From NCBI RefSeq assembly GCF_022229005.1, contig NZ_JAKKFD010000021.1:62001-126000 (forward strand): a stretch of 64,000 bases of DNA, in the 5' to 3' direction. Below are positions 1 through 7,404 of the stretch, in pieces (within the stretch, counting starts at the first letter, position 1; each line of letters opens with the position of its first letter). The DNA is from Micromonospora trifolii (lineage in GTDB: Bacteria > Actinomycetota > Actinomycetes > Mycobacteriales > Micromonosporaceae). A program made the translations under genes and the position numbers. The notes under the pieces were generated by a model. That model was not told where the DNA came from. It saw only the letters and a list, made by a program, of their open reading frames with translations, and did not search any database.

Positions 1-521
1 GTGAACGCCACGTACGCGAAGTCGGAGTAGCGCGGCGGTTCGGGCTGGTTGAAGTTCACCCCGCCGTCCGGGCCGGTGTAGTAGATCCGGGCGTACCGGG
101 CGGCGAACACGGTGTGCACCACGAACCAGGAGAGCACCACGCTGAGCACGCCCAGGCTGCTGTGCAGTTCCCGGGCCGTCCCGGGGGGCGCGCTCTGCGC
201 GCTGGCCACCACCAACCCGACGGCCAGCAGGCTGGCCAGGCAGGCGACGAGCAGCAGGGCGTCCCGGATCGCCCGGTTCGGGTCCTCGTGAACGGCCAGT
301 CGGGCGGTCCGCTCGGCGTCCATCGGCCAGATCTTGTGCCAGACCAGCGCGAGCCAGCTCAGCGCTCCCACGTCCCAGCCGGCCAGCGCGGCGAGCGGCA
401 GGGGCAGCAGCAGCGCGAAGGCGCAGCCGGAAATGACGCCGACCACCGCCACCACGGCGAGCTGCTTCGCAGCAGCCGGAAAGCGCACGTCCGCTGGCCG
501 GTCGGGGCCGGTCTGGGTCAT
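1..521 (-). CDS. DUF1345 family membrane protein (partial, C-terminus outside window)
   Basis: Reading leftwards from an ATG at 521, 173 codons stay open to the window edge, so the 3' end is missing. Hydrophobic segments lie at about residues 18-38, 42-58, 85-106 and 118-138, and the stretch GGVNFNQPEPPRYSDFAYVAF near the edge is typical of DUF1345 integral membrane proteins (about 210-220 aa). Function is unknown for the family. The gene stands alone, 42 nt upstream of the end of the next leftward gene. Confidence 0.75.
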   Translation of the reverse strand, partial: MTQTGPDRPADVRFPAAAKQLAVVAVVGVISGCAFALLLPLPLAALAGWDVGALSWLALVWHKIWPMDAERTARLAVHEDPNRAIRDALLLVACLASLLAVGLVVASAQSAPPGTARELHSSLGVLSVVLSWFVVHTVFAARYARIYYTGPDGGVNFNQPEPPRYSDFAYVAF

Positions 522-563
522 TCGGGACGCTCCCGGGTCCGGGTGGTGGGCGTCACCGCCGGG

Positions 564-836
564 TCAGATGCCGCGAAGGTGCTGCGAGACCCGGTTGTGC
601 TTCTTGTCCCGGGCCTGCTCCGCCCGCTGGGCGGGGCCGACCTCGGGCGCCGCCTCGATCCCGGCCGACCGGGCCACCTCGGTCCCGTTGGCGTAGTCGA
701 CAGGCGGCAGGGCGCGCAGCGCCTTCAACACGTCCGGCGGGGCACCCTCCCGTTCGGCCTCGCGGACCACGTCGTCCTTCTCGGCCGGGTAGTCCAGGCT
801 CGACAGGTACTGCAAGACGTCGGCGTAGCTCGCCAT
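564..836 (-). CDS. DUF2795 domain protein
   Basis: A 90-residue protein beginning MASYADVLQYLSSLDYPAEK. An upstream in-frame start exists at 857, but a GAGGGAG ribosome site sits just before the ATG at 836, which matches how the family begins. It has a DUF2795 pattern: a short helical core with an ALRALPPVDYANGTEV segment, often annotated as a stress-associated small soluble protein of unknown role. The C-terminal tail is charged (ARDKKHNRVSQHLRGI). It has no clear partner; the divergent neighbour is a DUF2267 protein. Confidence 0.75.
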   Translation of the reverse strand: MASYADVLQYLSSLDYPAEKDDVVREAEREGAPPDVLKALRALPPVDYANGTEVARSAGIEAAPEVGPAQRAEQARDKKHNRVSQHLRGI

Positions 837-991
837 GGCGTGGGCTCCCTCGGGCATCGATGTGGTGACGACCGGCGGCGGTTACCCGCCCGCCGGCTCG
901 TCACGCCCGCCGGGCGCAGGAAACCGGCGCCGTTTCTCCTCGGCCGCCGCGGGTACCCGCAGACGCCGACGCGAGCCCAAGGGAGTACGCG

Positions 992-1402
992 ATGAACTAC
1001 GACACCTTCATCGACCAGGTTTCCCAGCGCACCGCCACGTCCTCCGAGCGGGCGGTCGAGCTGACCCGGGCCGTGTTGGAGACGTTCGCCGAGCGGTTGA
1101 CCGGCGGTGAGGTCCTGGACCTGGCCGCCCAGTTGCCCCAACCGCTGCAACTCGTGCTCAAACCGAGCCCGAGCACCGAGCAGGCGGACCGGTTCGGCGC
1201 GGCGGAGTTCGTCGCCCGGGTCGCGGTGCGCGCGGGTGTGCGGGAGGCCGCCGCCGAGGACGCCAGCCGGGCGGTCTTCACCACCCTGCGCGAGGCGATC
1301 ACCGGCGGCGAGTTCGATGACGTGGTGACCCAACTGCCACGTGACTATCGGGGCCTGGTCGAGCAGGCGATGGCCCCGGGCGCGACGTTGCGCCGCGGCT
1401 GA
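992..1402 (+). CDS. DUF2267 domain protein
   Basis: A 136-residue soluble helical protein starting MNYDTFIDQVSQRTATSSERA, preceded by a GGGAG ribosome site. The ALQFVLERLTGGEVLDLAAQLP-like arrangement (here around residues 36-50) and the second half with TGGEFDDVVTQLPRDY are the two tandem halves of DUF2267, a family common in actinobacteria and often found with stress proteins. A second DUF2267 domain occurs in this window at 14430-15407, fused to another domain. Biochemical function is not established. Confidence 0.85.
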   Translation: MNYDTFIDQVSQRTATSSERAVELTRAVLETFAERLTGGEVLDLAAQLPQPLQLVLKPSPSTEQADRFGAAEFVARVAVRAGVREAAAEDASRAVFTTLREAITGGEFDDVVTQLPRDYRGLVEQAMAPGATLRRG

Positions 1403-1493
1403 CAGCCTTCGCGCCGGGCACACACAGCGGTTTACCAGGGCAACCATCGATGTCCCGCTTGGCGTGGCGATTCCGCCTGGCCTAACCTTGTCG

Positions 1494-1616
1494 TGCGAGG
1501 GGAGTACTTCCCACGAACCATTCCGGTCAGTACGGCGCGCCCGGCGCGCCTCGGGTGGTTGCCCATCAGGTGGTGGGTGAAGGAGACCTCGAACATGACG
1601 GTGTTCGAGGAGACCC
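1494..1616 (+). ncRNA. yybP-ykoY-type manganese riboswitch upstream of the TerC gene
   Basis: The untranslated leader carries GGGGAGTA (1499-1506), GGTCAGTACGG (about 1524-1534) and GGAGACC (1582-1588), in the order and spacing of the yybP-ykoY aptamer. CGAGG (1496-1500) can pair with CCTCG (1587-1591) as the closing P1 helix, replacing the AAAGG/CCTTT pair of Bacillus examples. CCTCGAACA (1587-1595) is also exactly complementary to TGTTCGAGG (1602-1610), whose end overlaps the GAGGAG ribosome site (1607-1612). The two helices exclude each other, so metal-stabilised P1 would free the ribosome site. Known family members sense Mn2+ and act before TerC/MntP-type transporters. The fold is drawn by eye, not computed. 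Confidence 0.8.
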
Positions 1617-1619
1617 CAC

Positions 1620-2645
1620 ATGAGTCAAGTGTCGTATCTGTCCGCCGCCAGTGACCTGTCGTCGGTGGGCACGCCCACGCTGTGGGCGGTCACCATCATC
1701 GGTGTCCTCCTGCTGTTGGTGCTGGACTTCCTGGTCACCCGCCGCCCGCACGAGGTGTCCATGCGGGAGGCCATCGGCTGGTCGGCGTTCTACATAGCGC
1801 TGCCGCTGGCGTTCGGCGGCTGGATCTGGTGGCGATTCGGCTCCCAGCAGGGCGTCGAGTACCTGACCGGTTACCTCGTCGAGAAGTCGCTCTCCGTCGA
1901 CAACCTCTTCGTCTTCATGCTGCTGTTGGCGGCGTTCGCGGTGCCGGCGGTGCTTGCCCAGCGGGTGCTGCTCTACGGCATCGCCGGTGCGCTGGTGCTG
2001 CGGGCCGTCTTCATCGCCCTCGGCGCGGCGGCGTTGCAGACCCTCGACTTCGCCTTCCTGCTCTTCGCGATCATCCTCATCGCCACGGCGGTGAAGCTGC
2101 TGCGCGATGCCATGTCCGGGCATCAGCAGGAAGTCGACATCAACAAGATGCGCTCGGTGAAGCTGCTGCGCAAGGTCATGCCGGTGGTCGACGACTACCA
2201 CGGCACCAAGATGACCGTCCGGCAGGGCGCGAAGCGGGCACTCACGCCGTTCGCCCTGGTGGTGGTCGCGGTGCTGGCCACCGACATCGTCTTCGCGGTC
2301 GACTCGGTGCCGGCGGTCTACGGCATCACCGAGGACCCGTACCTGGTGTTCGCCACCAACGCGTTCGCCCTGCTGGGCCTGCGGGCGCTCTACTTCGTCC
2401 TGCACGCGGCGCTGAGCCGGCTGGTGCACCTCAGCTACGGCCTGGCCATCATCCTGGCATTCATCGGCCTCAAGCTGGGTCTGCACTGGGCGCACGGCAT
2501 CTGGGACAGCGTGCCGCAGATCCCCACCCTGGCCTCGCTCGGCGTGATCATCGGTGTGCTGGTGGTGGTCACCCTGACCAGCCTGCGCGCCACCCGGGGC
2601 GGAGACCTGCCCGAGGACCGCAAGGTCGTCGCGGAGCGGCACTGA
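1620..2645 (+). CDS. TerC family integral membrane protein (Alx-like, probable Mn2+ exporter)
   Basis: A 341-residue polytopic protein with about eight or nine hydrophobic segments. The TerC signatures are present: EKSLSVDNLFVF (E88, D94, N95) and TDIVFAVDSVPAVYGITEDP (D222, D228), acidic membrane residues proposed to bind metal. Relatives (Alx, MeeF/MeeY-type TerC proteins) export manganese, in some cases to metallate secreted enzymes. The start is fixed by GAGGAG seven bases upstream. The leader holds a probable Mn riboswitch, which supports a manganese role over tellurite resistance, the origin of the name. Monocistronic as far as visible. Confidence 0.9.
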   Translation: MSQVSYLSAASDLSSVGTPTLWAVTIIGVLLLLVLDFLVTRRPHEVSMREAIGWSAFYIALPLAFGGWIWWRFGSQQGVEYLTGYLVEKSLSVDNLFVFMLLLAAFAVPAVLAQRVLLYGIAGALVLRAVFIALGAAALQTLDFAFLLFAIILIATAVKLLRDAMSGHQQEVDINKMRSVKLLRKVMPVVDDYHGTKMTVRQGAKRALTPFALVVVAVLATDIVFAVDSVPAVYGITEDPYLVFATNAFALLGLRALYFVLHAALSRLVHLSYGLAIILAFIGLKLGLHWAHGIWDSVPQIPTLASLGVIIGVLVVVTLTSLRATRGGDLPEDRKVVAERH

Positions 2646-2720
2646 CCGCGCCGCGCCGGTAGACCACGGGGTACGCGGGAAAGCTCCCGCCCCCACCGGT
2701 ACGGGTGGTACGACTGTGCA

Positions 2721-3320
2721 ATGGGAATCGTGTCACCGGGCTTTCAGGGTCGGCCCCGAACGCAGGAGCCGGCCCTGCCGCCCGGCCAGTATCTGACCGA
2801 GGACTATCCGGTGCTCTCGGCCGGCCCGACGCCCCGGGTGTCTCTGGACACCTGGGAGTTCGTCATCTCCGCCGAGAACGGCAGCGAACACCGGTGGTCG
2901 TGGCAGGAGCTGATGGCCCTGCCGCAGGAGACCCCGACGGTCGACATCCACTGCGTCACCCGCTGGTCCAAGCTCGGCACCACCTGGCAGGGCGTCTCAC
3001 TGGACACGCTGCTGGAGGGCGTCGAGACCGGAGCGCATTTCGCGCTCACGCACTCGTACGGCGGGTACACCACCAACCTGCCGCTGGACGACCTGCGCGG
3101 CGGCCAGGCCTGGGTGGTGCACACCTTCGACGGCGCTCCGCTGCCCGCCGAACACGGCGGCCCCGCGCGAATGCTGGTGCCGCACCTGTACTTCTGGAAG
3201 TCCGCGAAGTGGGTGCGGGGCATCCGGCTCAAGACCATGGACGAGCCGGGGTTCTGGGAGACCGCCGGGTACCACGACTACGGTGACCCGTGGCGCGAGC
3301 AGCGGTACCAGGGTGACTGA
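2721..3320 (+). CDS. sulfite-oxidase-like molybdopterin oxidoreductase
   Basis: A 199-residue protein of the oxidoreductase molybdopterin-binding (SUOX/YedY-like) family. TVDIHCVTRWSK places the conserved molybdenum-ligand cysteine at C78. GPARMLVPHLYFWKSAKW near residues 148-166 is the second family block. There is no Tat signal, so unlike MsrP/YedY this short form is probably cytosolic. The next gene, overlapping by 8 nt, encodes an FAD/NAD(P) reductase that would supply electrons. The physiological substrate cannot be read from sequence; sulfoxides or N-oxides are possibilities. Confidence 0.88.
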   Translation: MGIVSPGFQGRPRTQEPALPPGQYLTEDYPVLSAGPTPRVSLDTWEFVISAENGSEHRWSWQELMALPQETPTVDIHCVTRWSKLGTTWQGVSLDTLLEGVETGAHFALTHSYGGYTTNLPLDDLRGGQAWVVHTFDGAPLPAEHGGPARMLVPHLYFWKSAKWVRGIRLKTMDEPGFWETAGYHDYGDPWREQRYQGD

Positions 3321-4092
3321 GCGCGCCGTGGCGACGAGCACGCAACGTCGGACACCCAACCGTTGGCAGGTCGGCCGGCTGGTGGAGCGCCGGGTGGAGA
3401 CACCCACAGCGCAGACCCTGGTGCTGGAGGTGCCGGACTGGCCGGGGCACCTGCCCGGTCAGCACGTCGACCTGCGGCTCACCGCCCCGGACGGCTACCA
3501 GGCGGCCCGGTCGTACTCGATCGCCGGCCCGGCGGTGGACGGGCCGGGAGGGCCGCGCATCGAGGTGACAGTGCAGCGGGTGCACGACGGCGAGGTGTCG
3601 CCGTACCTCATTGATGTCTTTGGCGCCGGCGACCCGGTGGAGGTACGCGGACCGCTCGGTGGCTGGTTCATCTGGCGGCCCGAGGAGACCGCCCCGGTGC
3701 AGCTCGTCGCCGGCGGCTCCGGCGTCGTGCCGCTGATGGCGATGATCCGGGCGCGGCGGGCGGTGGGCAGCAAGGCGCCGTTCCGGCTGATCTACTCGGT
3801 GCGTACCCCCGGCGACGTGATCTACGCCGACGAGCTGCGCCGCCGGGGCCGCGACGACTTCGGGCTGGACGTCGCGTACGTCTACACCCGTGAGGCGCCC
3901 GAGGGCTGGCGCGGTGAGCCGCACCGGATCGGGCTGGCCGACGTCAACACCCACGGGTGGCCACCGGACCTGGAACCGCTCACCTACGTCTGTGGTCCGA
4001 CCGCTTTCGTGGAGACCGTCGCCGACCTGCTGGTGGGGCTGGGTCACCCGTCGCGTCGGGTCAAGACCGAACGTTTCGGCCCCACCGGCTGA
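3313..4092 (+). CDS. FAD/NAD(P)-binding oxidoreductase, ferredoxin-reductase type
   Basis: About 259 residues from the GTG at 3313, which overlaps the preceding stop region by 8 nt; an upstream in-frame GTG at 3283 would overlap far more. The FAD domain carries RSYS (residues 66-69), the flavin-binding R-x-Y-S motif. The pyridine-nucleotide domain carries GGSGVVPLMAMIR (from about residue 134), and YVCGPTAFVETVADLLV follows near the C-terminus. No iron-sulphur cluster cysteines are seen, so electrons pass from NAD(P)H through FAD to a separate acceptor, most likely the upstream molybdoenzyme. Confidence 0.88.
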   Translation: MTERAVATSTQRRTPNRWQVGRLVERRVETPTAQTLVLEVPDWPGHLPGQHVDLRLTAPDGYQAARSYSIAGPAVDGPGGPRIEVTVQRVHDGEVSPYLIDVFGAGDPVEVRGPLGGWFIWRPEETAPVQLVAGGSGVVPLMAMIRARRAVGSKAPFRLIYSVRTPGDVIYADELRRRGRDDFGLDVAYVYTREAPEGWRGEPHRIGLADVNTHGWPPDLEPLTYVCGPTAFVETVADLLVGLGHPSRRVKTERFGPTG

Positions 4093-4128
4093 CCACCCGC
4101 TCGCTCACGCAGTGCCGAGGAGATTTCG

Positions 4129-4422
4129 ATGACCGAGATGTCGTACCTGGACGGCAACATGCTCGACGGCCCGATGCGTGAGCTGTTCACCGTCGACCTG
4201 AGCAGCGCGATGGGCCGCTGTGAGAACTGCGGGACGACCGGCTCGATGGCCAGCCTGCACGTCTACTCGCACGCCCCGGGCCTCGTCGCCCGCTGCCCCT
4301 CCTGCGAGGAGGTGATGGTGCGCCTGGTGCGCGGGCCGGACCGGGCCTGGCTGGACATGCGTGGCACCACCTTCCTCCAGGTGCCGATGCCGATGGAGCA
4401 GACGTTCCCCGGCCCGCTCTGA
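4129..4422 (+). CDS. DUF6510-like small zinc-ribbon protein
   Basis: A 97-residue protein starting MTEMSYLDGNMLDGPMRELF. Four cysteines form two knuckles, CENC (C31, C34) and CPSC (C56, C59), as in a structural zinc ribbon. I match it to the actinobacterial DUF6510 family, typically found downstream of this molybdoenzyme plus reductase pair. It starts 36 nt after the reductase with a GAGGAG site, so the three genes probably form one transcript. Its role may be assembly or electron transfer; that is inference. Confidence 0.75.
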   Translation: MTEMSYLDGNMLDGPMRELFTVDLSSAMGRCENCGTTGSMASLHVYSHAPGLVARCPSCEEVMVRLVRGPDRAWLDMRGTTFLQVPMPMEQTFPGPL

Positions 4423-4456
4423 CGGGACGCTCGCCCGGCTGAGGCAGGATGGCCGG

Positions 4457-4876
4457 ATGGGCACCGGTCGGTGGAGTGGTGTGCCGCTCGCGGTCCGGTG
4501 CGTGGTGGCTGTCGCCGTGCTGGTCTTCGCCTACGGCACCGCGGTGCACGTGGTGCAGTTGCTCCTGCCCCAGTTCGGGCCGCAGCTCGCCCTGCCCGGG
4601 TGGTTGGCGTTCTACTTCACGTCGCTGACGCTGTGGGATCCGCTGGCGGCGGTGCTGTTGGCCGTTCGCCGGGTGCAGGGGCTCGTGCTGGGCTGCGCGG
4701 TGCTGGTGACGGACGCGGCCGCGAACGGGTACGCCAACTACGTACTCGACCCGGCGGTCGGTGTCACCCCGGGCCGGATCGGGCAGGCCGTCATCACCGG
4801 CCTCGCCGTCGGTCTCGTCGCGCTCACCCCGTGGCTGGCGCCGTGGTTCGCGCGGTCGGCGGTCCAGCGGCGCTGA
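4457..4876 (+). CDS. small multi-pass membrane protein, unknown function
   Basis: A 139-residue protein starting MGTGRWSGVPLAVRCVVAVA. I chose the ATG at 4457 because a GAGG site lies upstream and the protein is hydrophobic from there on. About four membrane segments are visible (residues 10-32, 44-64, 70-85 and 112-132). No family is recognised with confidence. It follows the zinc-ribbon gene by 34 nt on the same strand and may be co-transcribed. Confidence 0.65.
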   Translation: MGTGRWSGVPLAVRCVVAVAVLVFAYGTAVHVVQLLLPQFGPQLALPGWLAFYFTSLTLWDPLAAVLLAVRRVQGLVLGCAVLVTDAAANGYANYVLDPAVGVTPGRIGQAVITGLAVGLVALTPWLAPWFARSAVQRR

Positions 4877-4886
4877 CCCTGTCCCG

Positions 4887-5816
4887 CTACGGCGTATCCC
4901 GGTTGGCCTGGGCGAGGACAGCGCGCACGGCTTCGACCACGGCGGCGGGTTGGTCCTTGTGGATGTAGTGGCCGCTGTCGGGCACTACGACGTGGACGCC
5001 GCGTGGGAAGACCGCTGCGGTCTGGTCGGCGAGGTCACCGGAGCGCTGTCGCAGGGCTGCGGGCTTGCCGCGGGTCGCGGTCAGGACTCTCATCGGTACG
5101 TCGGGGGCGGTCGACGTGGCGCGAGCGGCGGTTACCTCTCGGGTGCAAGTGTTGGCGAGGCGGTTTTCCGCACGAATGGTCGTGACCTGAGCGAACGTGC
5201 GATAGCTGGCCCGGTATGCCTGGGTGATCAATGCCTGCACCTCCGGGTCGTCGGTGCAGCGCTCAGCGAGCGTGCGACCCATGCTGGCCGCGATGCGATC
5301 GAAGAGCCCGATGGCCTTGAGCACCGGGATGGCGTTGAGCAGGAGGTTCGATGAGACACGGAGAGCCAGCGGCACCTCTGCCGTGCTGTCTTCGTGGAAA
5401 GGGTCGAGCAGCACCAGGCCAAGCGTCTGGTCCGGACTGGTGAAAGCGGCTAGTTGGGCGAGCAGTCCACCCCAGCTGTGACCGACCAGCACGGCGGGAC
5501 CGACGTAGTCCAGGAGTGCCACGAGGTCGCGTACCTGGGAGTCCAGTGTCAGCAACGAACTGGGGTCACTGGCTCCCAGACCGGCCCGGTCGTAGGCGAT
5601 GACGCGGGCCCTCTCAGCCAACGAGGGGAGGACGACGGCCCAGTCCAACCCCACTTCGCCGGCTCCGGGAATCAGGATGAGCGGTGGCGTGGCGCTCCCG
5701 GCTGCTACCCACCGCAACTGTCGGCCGGACTCCCGGGTCAGCCGGCCACTGTCAACACCACTTGGCACCAGGCTGGACAGCGCGACGACGACGGGGTCCT
5801 GCGACTCGGTGTCCAT
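4887..5816 (-). CDS. alpha/beta-fold hydrolase
   Basis: 309 residues with the alpha/beta-hydrolase order: oxyanion-hole region LILIPGAGEVGLDW, strand AYDRAGLGASD, nucleophile elbow GHSWGG with S114, and a C-terminal DSGHYIHKDQP supplying the catalytic His. There is no signal peptide, so it is cytosolic. A strong GAGGAGG ribosome site precedes the ATG at 5816. The substrate is unknown; esterase, lactonase or C-C hydrolase are all possible. It ends convergently with the 4457-4876 membrane gene. Confidence 0.88.
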   Translation of the reverse strand: MDTESQDPVVVALSSLVPSGVDSGRLTRESGRQLRWVAAGSATPPLILIPGAGEVGLDWAVVLPSLAERARVIAYDRAGLGASDPSSLLTLDSQVRDLVALLDYVGPAVLVGHSWGGLLAQLAAFTSPDQTLGLVLLDPFHEDSTAEVPLALRVSSNLLLNAIPVLKAIGLFDRIAASMGRTLAERCTDDPEVQALITQAYRASYRTFAQVTTIRAENRLANTCTREVTAARATSTAPDVPMRVLTATRGKPAALRQRSGDLADQTAAVFPRGVHVVVPDSGHYIHKDQPAAVVEAVRAVLAQANRDTP

Positions 5817-5958
5817 TCGGCCTCCTCATCACGGCGCTTCTGATCGACGTCGGCTCGGTCGGGTGCACGTGGTCTGGTCGCGAAGCGAGGAGCCCCTTGG
5901 TGGGCGCTCAAGGAGTACGGGGAGCAGGGCCTTCACGTCCGATTCTCGCATCGACGAC

Positions 5959-6060
5959 TCACTGGGCGATGCCCGCGAGCGGGGACCCGTCACGCCGCAC
6001 CGTGCACAGCCAGACGTTCAGCTCCCGCGACAGTCGCTCCTCGACGTCGGCCGCAGGGAC
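5959..6060 (-). pseudogene. remnant of a PPOX-class (pyridoxamine phosphate oxidase-like) gene
   Basis: Read leftwards, 33 codons before a stop give VEERLSRELNVWLCTVRRDG plus SPLAG, which is the conserved N-terminal strand of PPOX/F420-dependent FMN-binding split-barrel proteins (usual form ERNVWLCTVRPDGSPH). The rest of the roughly 140-aa family is absent, so this is a decayed fragment. The 323-nt interval between the hydrolase (5816) and the HxlR gene (6140) otherwise holds nothing I recognise. Confidence 0.5.
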
Positions 6061-6139
6061 CGGAGGGGTTCGGCTCACCGGTCCAGTGGATCACAACCCT
6101 GCACGTCCCCGACGACGGTCCTTCGACTGCTGCGGGGCG

Positions 6140-6484
6140 TCAGGCAGCAGAGGGTTCGTCGATGGCGATGCCGGTACGTGCGGCCCGCGCCGCGCCCCAG
6201 TCGTACAGGGCCTGCAACACCGGGGCCAGGCTGAGTCCTTCCTCGGTGAGCCGGTACTCGACATGAGGTGGTGTCGTCTCGTGGTCGTGCCGTAGGACGA
6301 GCCCGTCGGCCTCCAACTCGCGCAGACGCTGGGTCAGCATCTTCTCGCTGATCTCTGGCATCCGGCGGCGCAGTTCGCCATAGCGGTGCACGCCCTCCTT
6401 GAGATGGGCCAGGATCACCGGTCGCCATCTTCCGCCGACGACGTCGACGGCGAGCTCCACCGGGCAGTGGTATCGCTTAGGCAC
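6140..6484 (-). CDS. HxlR family winged-helix regulator
   Basis: 114 residues from a GTG at 6484 preceded by GGGAGG; an upstream GTG at 6502 lacks a ribosome site. HxlR features are clear: CPVELAVDVVGGRWRPVILAHL with the early cysteine, RYGELRRRMPEISEKMLTQRLRELE as recognition region, then a wing (HDHETTPPHVEYRLTEEG). The conserved Cys is often redox- or electrophile-sensing in this family. It is divergent from the ABM-globin gene at 6556, its likely target. Confidence 0.9.
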   Translation of the reverse strand: MPKRYHCPVELAVDVVGGRWRPVILAHLKEGVHRYGELRRRMPEISEKMLTQRLRELEADGLVLRHDHETTPPHVEYRLTEEGLSLAPVLQALYDWGAARAARTGIAIDEPSAA

Positions 6485-6502
6485 CGTGGCCTCCCTCGGC
6501 AC

Positions 6503-6520
6503 GTACCAAAAGGTGCGTAC
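6503..6520. promoter_or_regulatory. possible HxlR operator
   Basis: GTACCAAAAGGTGCGTAC lies between the divergent HxlR and ABM-globin genes. It has GTAC at both ends and an internal ACC/GGT pairing, the kind of short partial palindrome HxlR dimers bind. A related AAAAGGTAC occurs before another HxlR gene at 60511. Binding is inferred from position. Confidence 0.4.
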
Positions 6521-6555
6521 TTGATCACCGCTGCTGCGGGTGTTGAGCTGTATCC

Positions 6556-7323
6556 ATGGTGGTCGAGTACATCAGGTACCGCGTCCCGCAGGAACGGCTG
6601 GACGGTTTCGAGGCGGCGTACGACCGGGCCGCTGTCGCGTTACGCGCCGCGCCGCAGTGTGTGGACTACGAGTTGAGCCGCTGCCTGGACGACCCCGCCT
6701 GCTACCTGCTGCGCATCACCTGGACATCGGTGGACGAGCACCTCAAGGGGTTTCGGGGCGGCCCGGTGTTCGGGCAGTTCTTCGCCGCGATCAGGCCGTA
6801 CGTCGAGGACATCCAGGAAATGCGGCACTACACCCGGACGTCGGTTGCCGGCAGTGGCGGCGCCGCGCCGCCGAGCTTGTACGAGTGGGCCGGCGGCACC
6901 GACGCGTTTCTGAAGCTCTGCGAGGCCTTCTACCGCCTGGTCCGCTCCGACGACCTGCTGGCGCCGATGTTCGCGCAGATGCACCCAGACCACGCCCGGC
7001 ATGTGGCGGTCTGGCTTGCCGAGGTCTTCGGCGGACCGGCCACCTACACGGCGCAGCACGGTGGCTACCGCCACATGCTCGGCCAGCACCTGGGCAGGGC
7101 GATCAGCGAGGCGCAGCGTCGGCGGTGGGTGAACCTGATGATGGACGCTGCCGACGAGGTCGACCTACCCGATGATCCGGAGTTTCGCGCCGCCTTCGCG
7201 AGCTATCTGGAGTGGGGCACCCGGTTGGCGGTGGGCAATTCTCAACCAAACGCGGACCCGATCCGGCAGGCGCCGGTCCCACGCTGGGGCTGGGGTGTCG
7301 CCCCGCCGTACCTCACCGCGTGA
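6556..7323 (+). CDS. ABM monooxygenase-like domain fused to group II truncated haemoglobin
   Basis: 255 residues in two parts. Residues 1-95 are an antibiotic-biosynthesis-monooxygenase (ABM) ferredoxin-like domain (VVEYIRYRVPQERLDGFEAAY, then YLLRITWTSVDEHLKGF). Residues about 108-235 are a 2-on-2 globin with Y126 at B10, H178 in GQHLG as the probable haem ligand and W191 at G8, the group II pattern. Such fusions are known in actinomycetes; oxygen or NO chemistry on a quinone-like substrate is suspected but unproven. A Pro-rich tail follows. Divergent HxlR control is likely. Confidence 0.88.
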   Translation: MVVEYIRYRVPQERLDGFEAAYDRAAVALRAAPQCVDYELSRCLDDPACYLLRITWTSVDEHLKGFRGGPVFGQFFAAIRPYVEDIQEMRHYTRTSVAGSGGAAPPSLYEWAGGTDAFLKLCEAFYRLVRSDDLLAPMFAQMHPDHARHVAVWLAEVFGGPATYTAQHGGYRHMLGQHLGRAISEAQRRRWVNLMMDAADEVDLPDDPEFRAAFASYLEWGTRLAVGNSQPNADPIRQAPVPRWGWGVAPPYLTA

Positions 7324-7404
7324 CCCGAAACTCGGGTGCGGTCGACCTGCCACACACCTAGGCTCCCGCTTCGACGTCCGGTCCAACGGGAGATGAGCGC
7401 AGCG

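Noticed and set aside
725..1621. Long minus-strand ORF across the DUF2267 gene
   Set aside because: Low-complexity Arg/Pro/Gly translation; the DUF2267 reading frame has a good start and family match.
1566..2696. Long minus-strand ORF opposite terC
   Set aside because: Antisense shadow of a real gene: Gln/His/Arg-rich, no ribosome site, no family resemblance.
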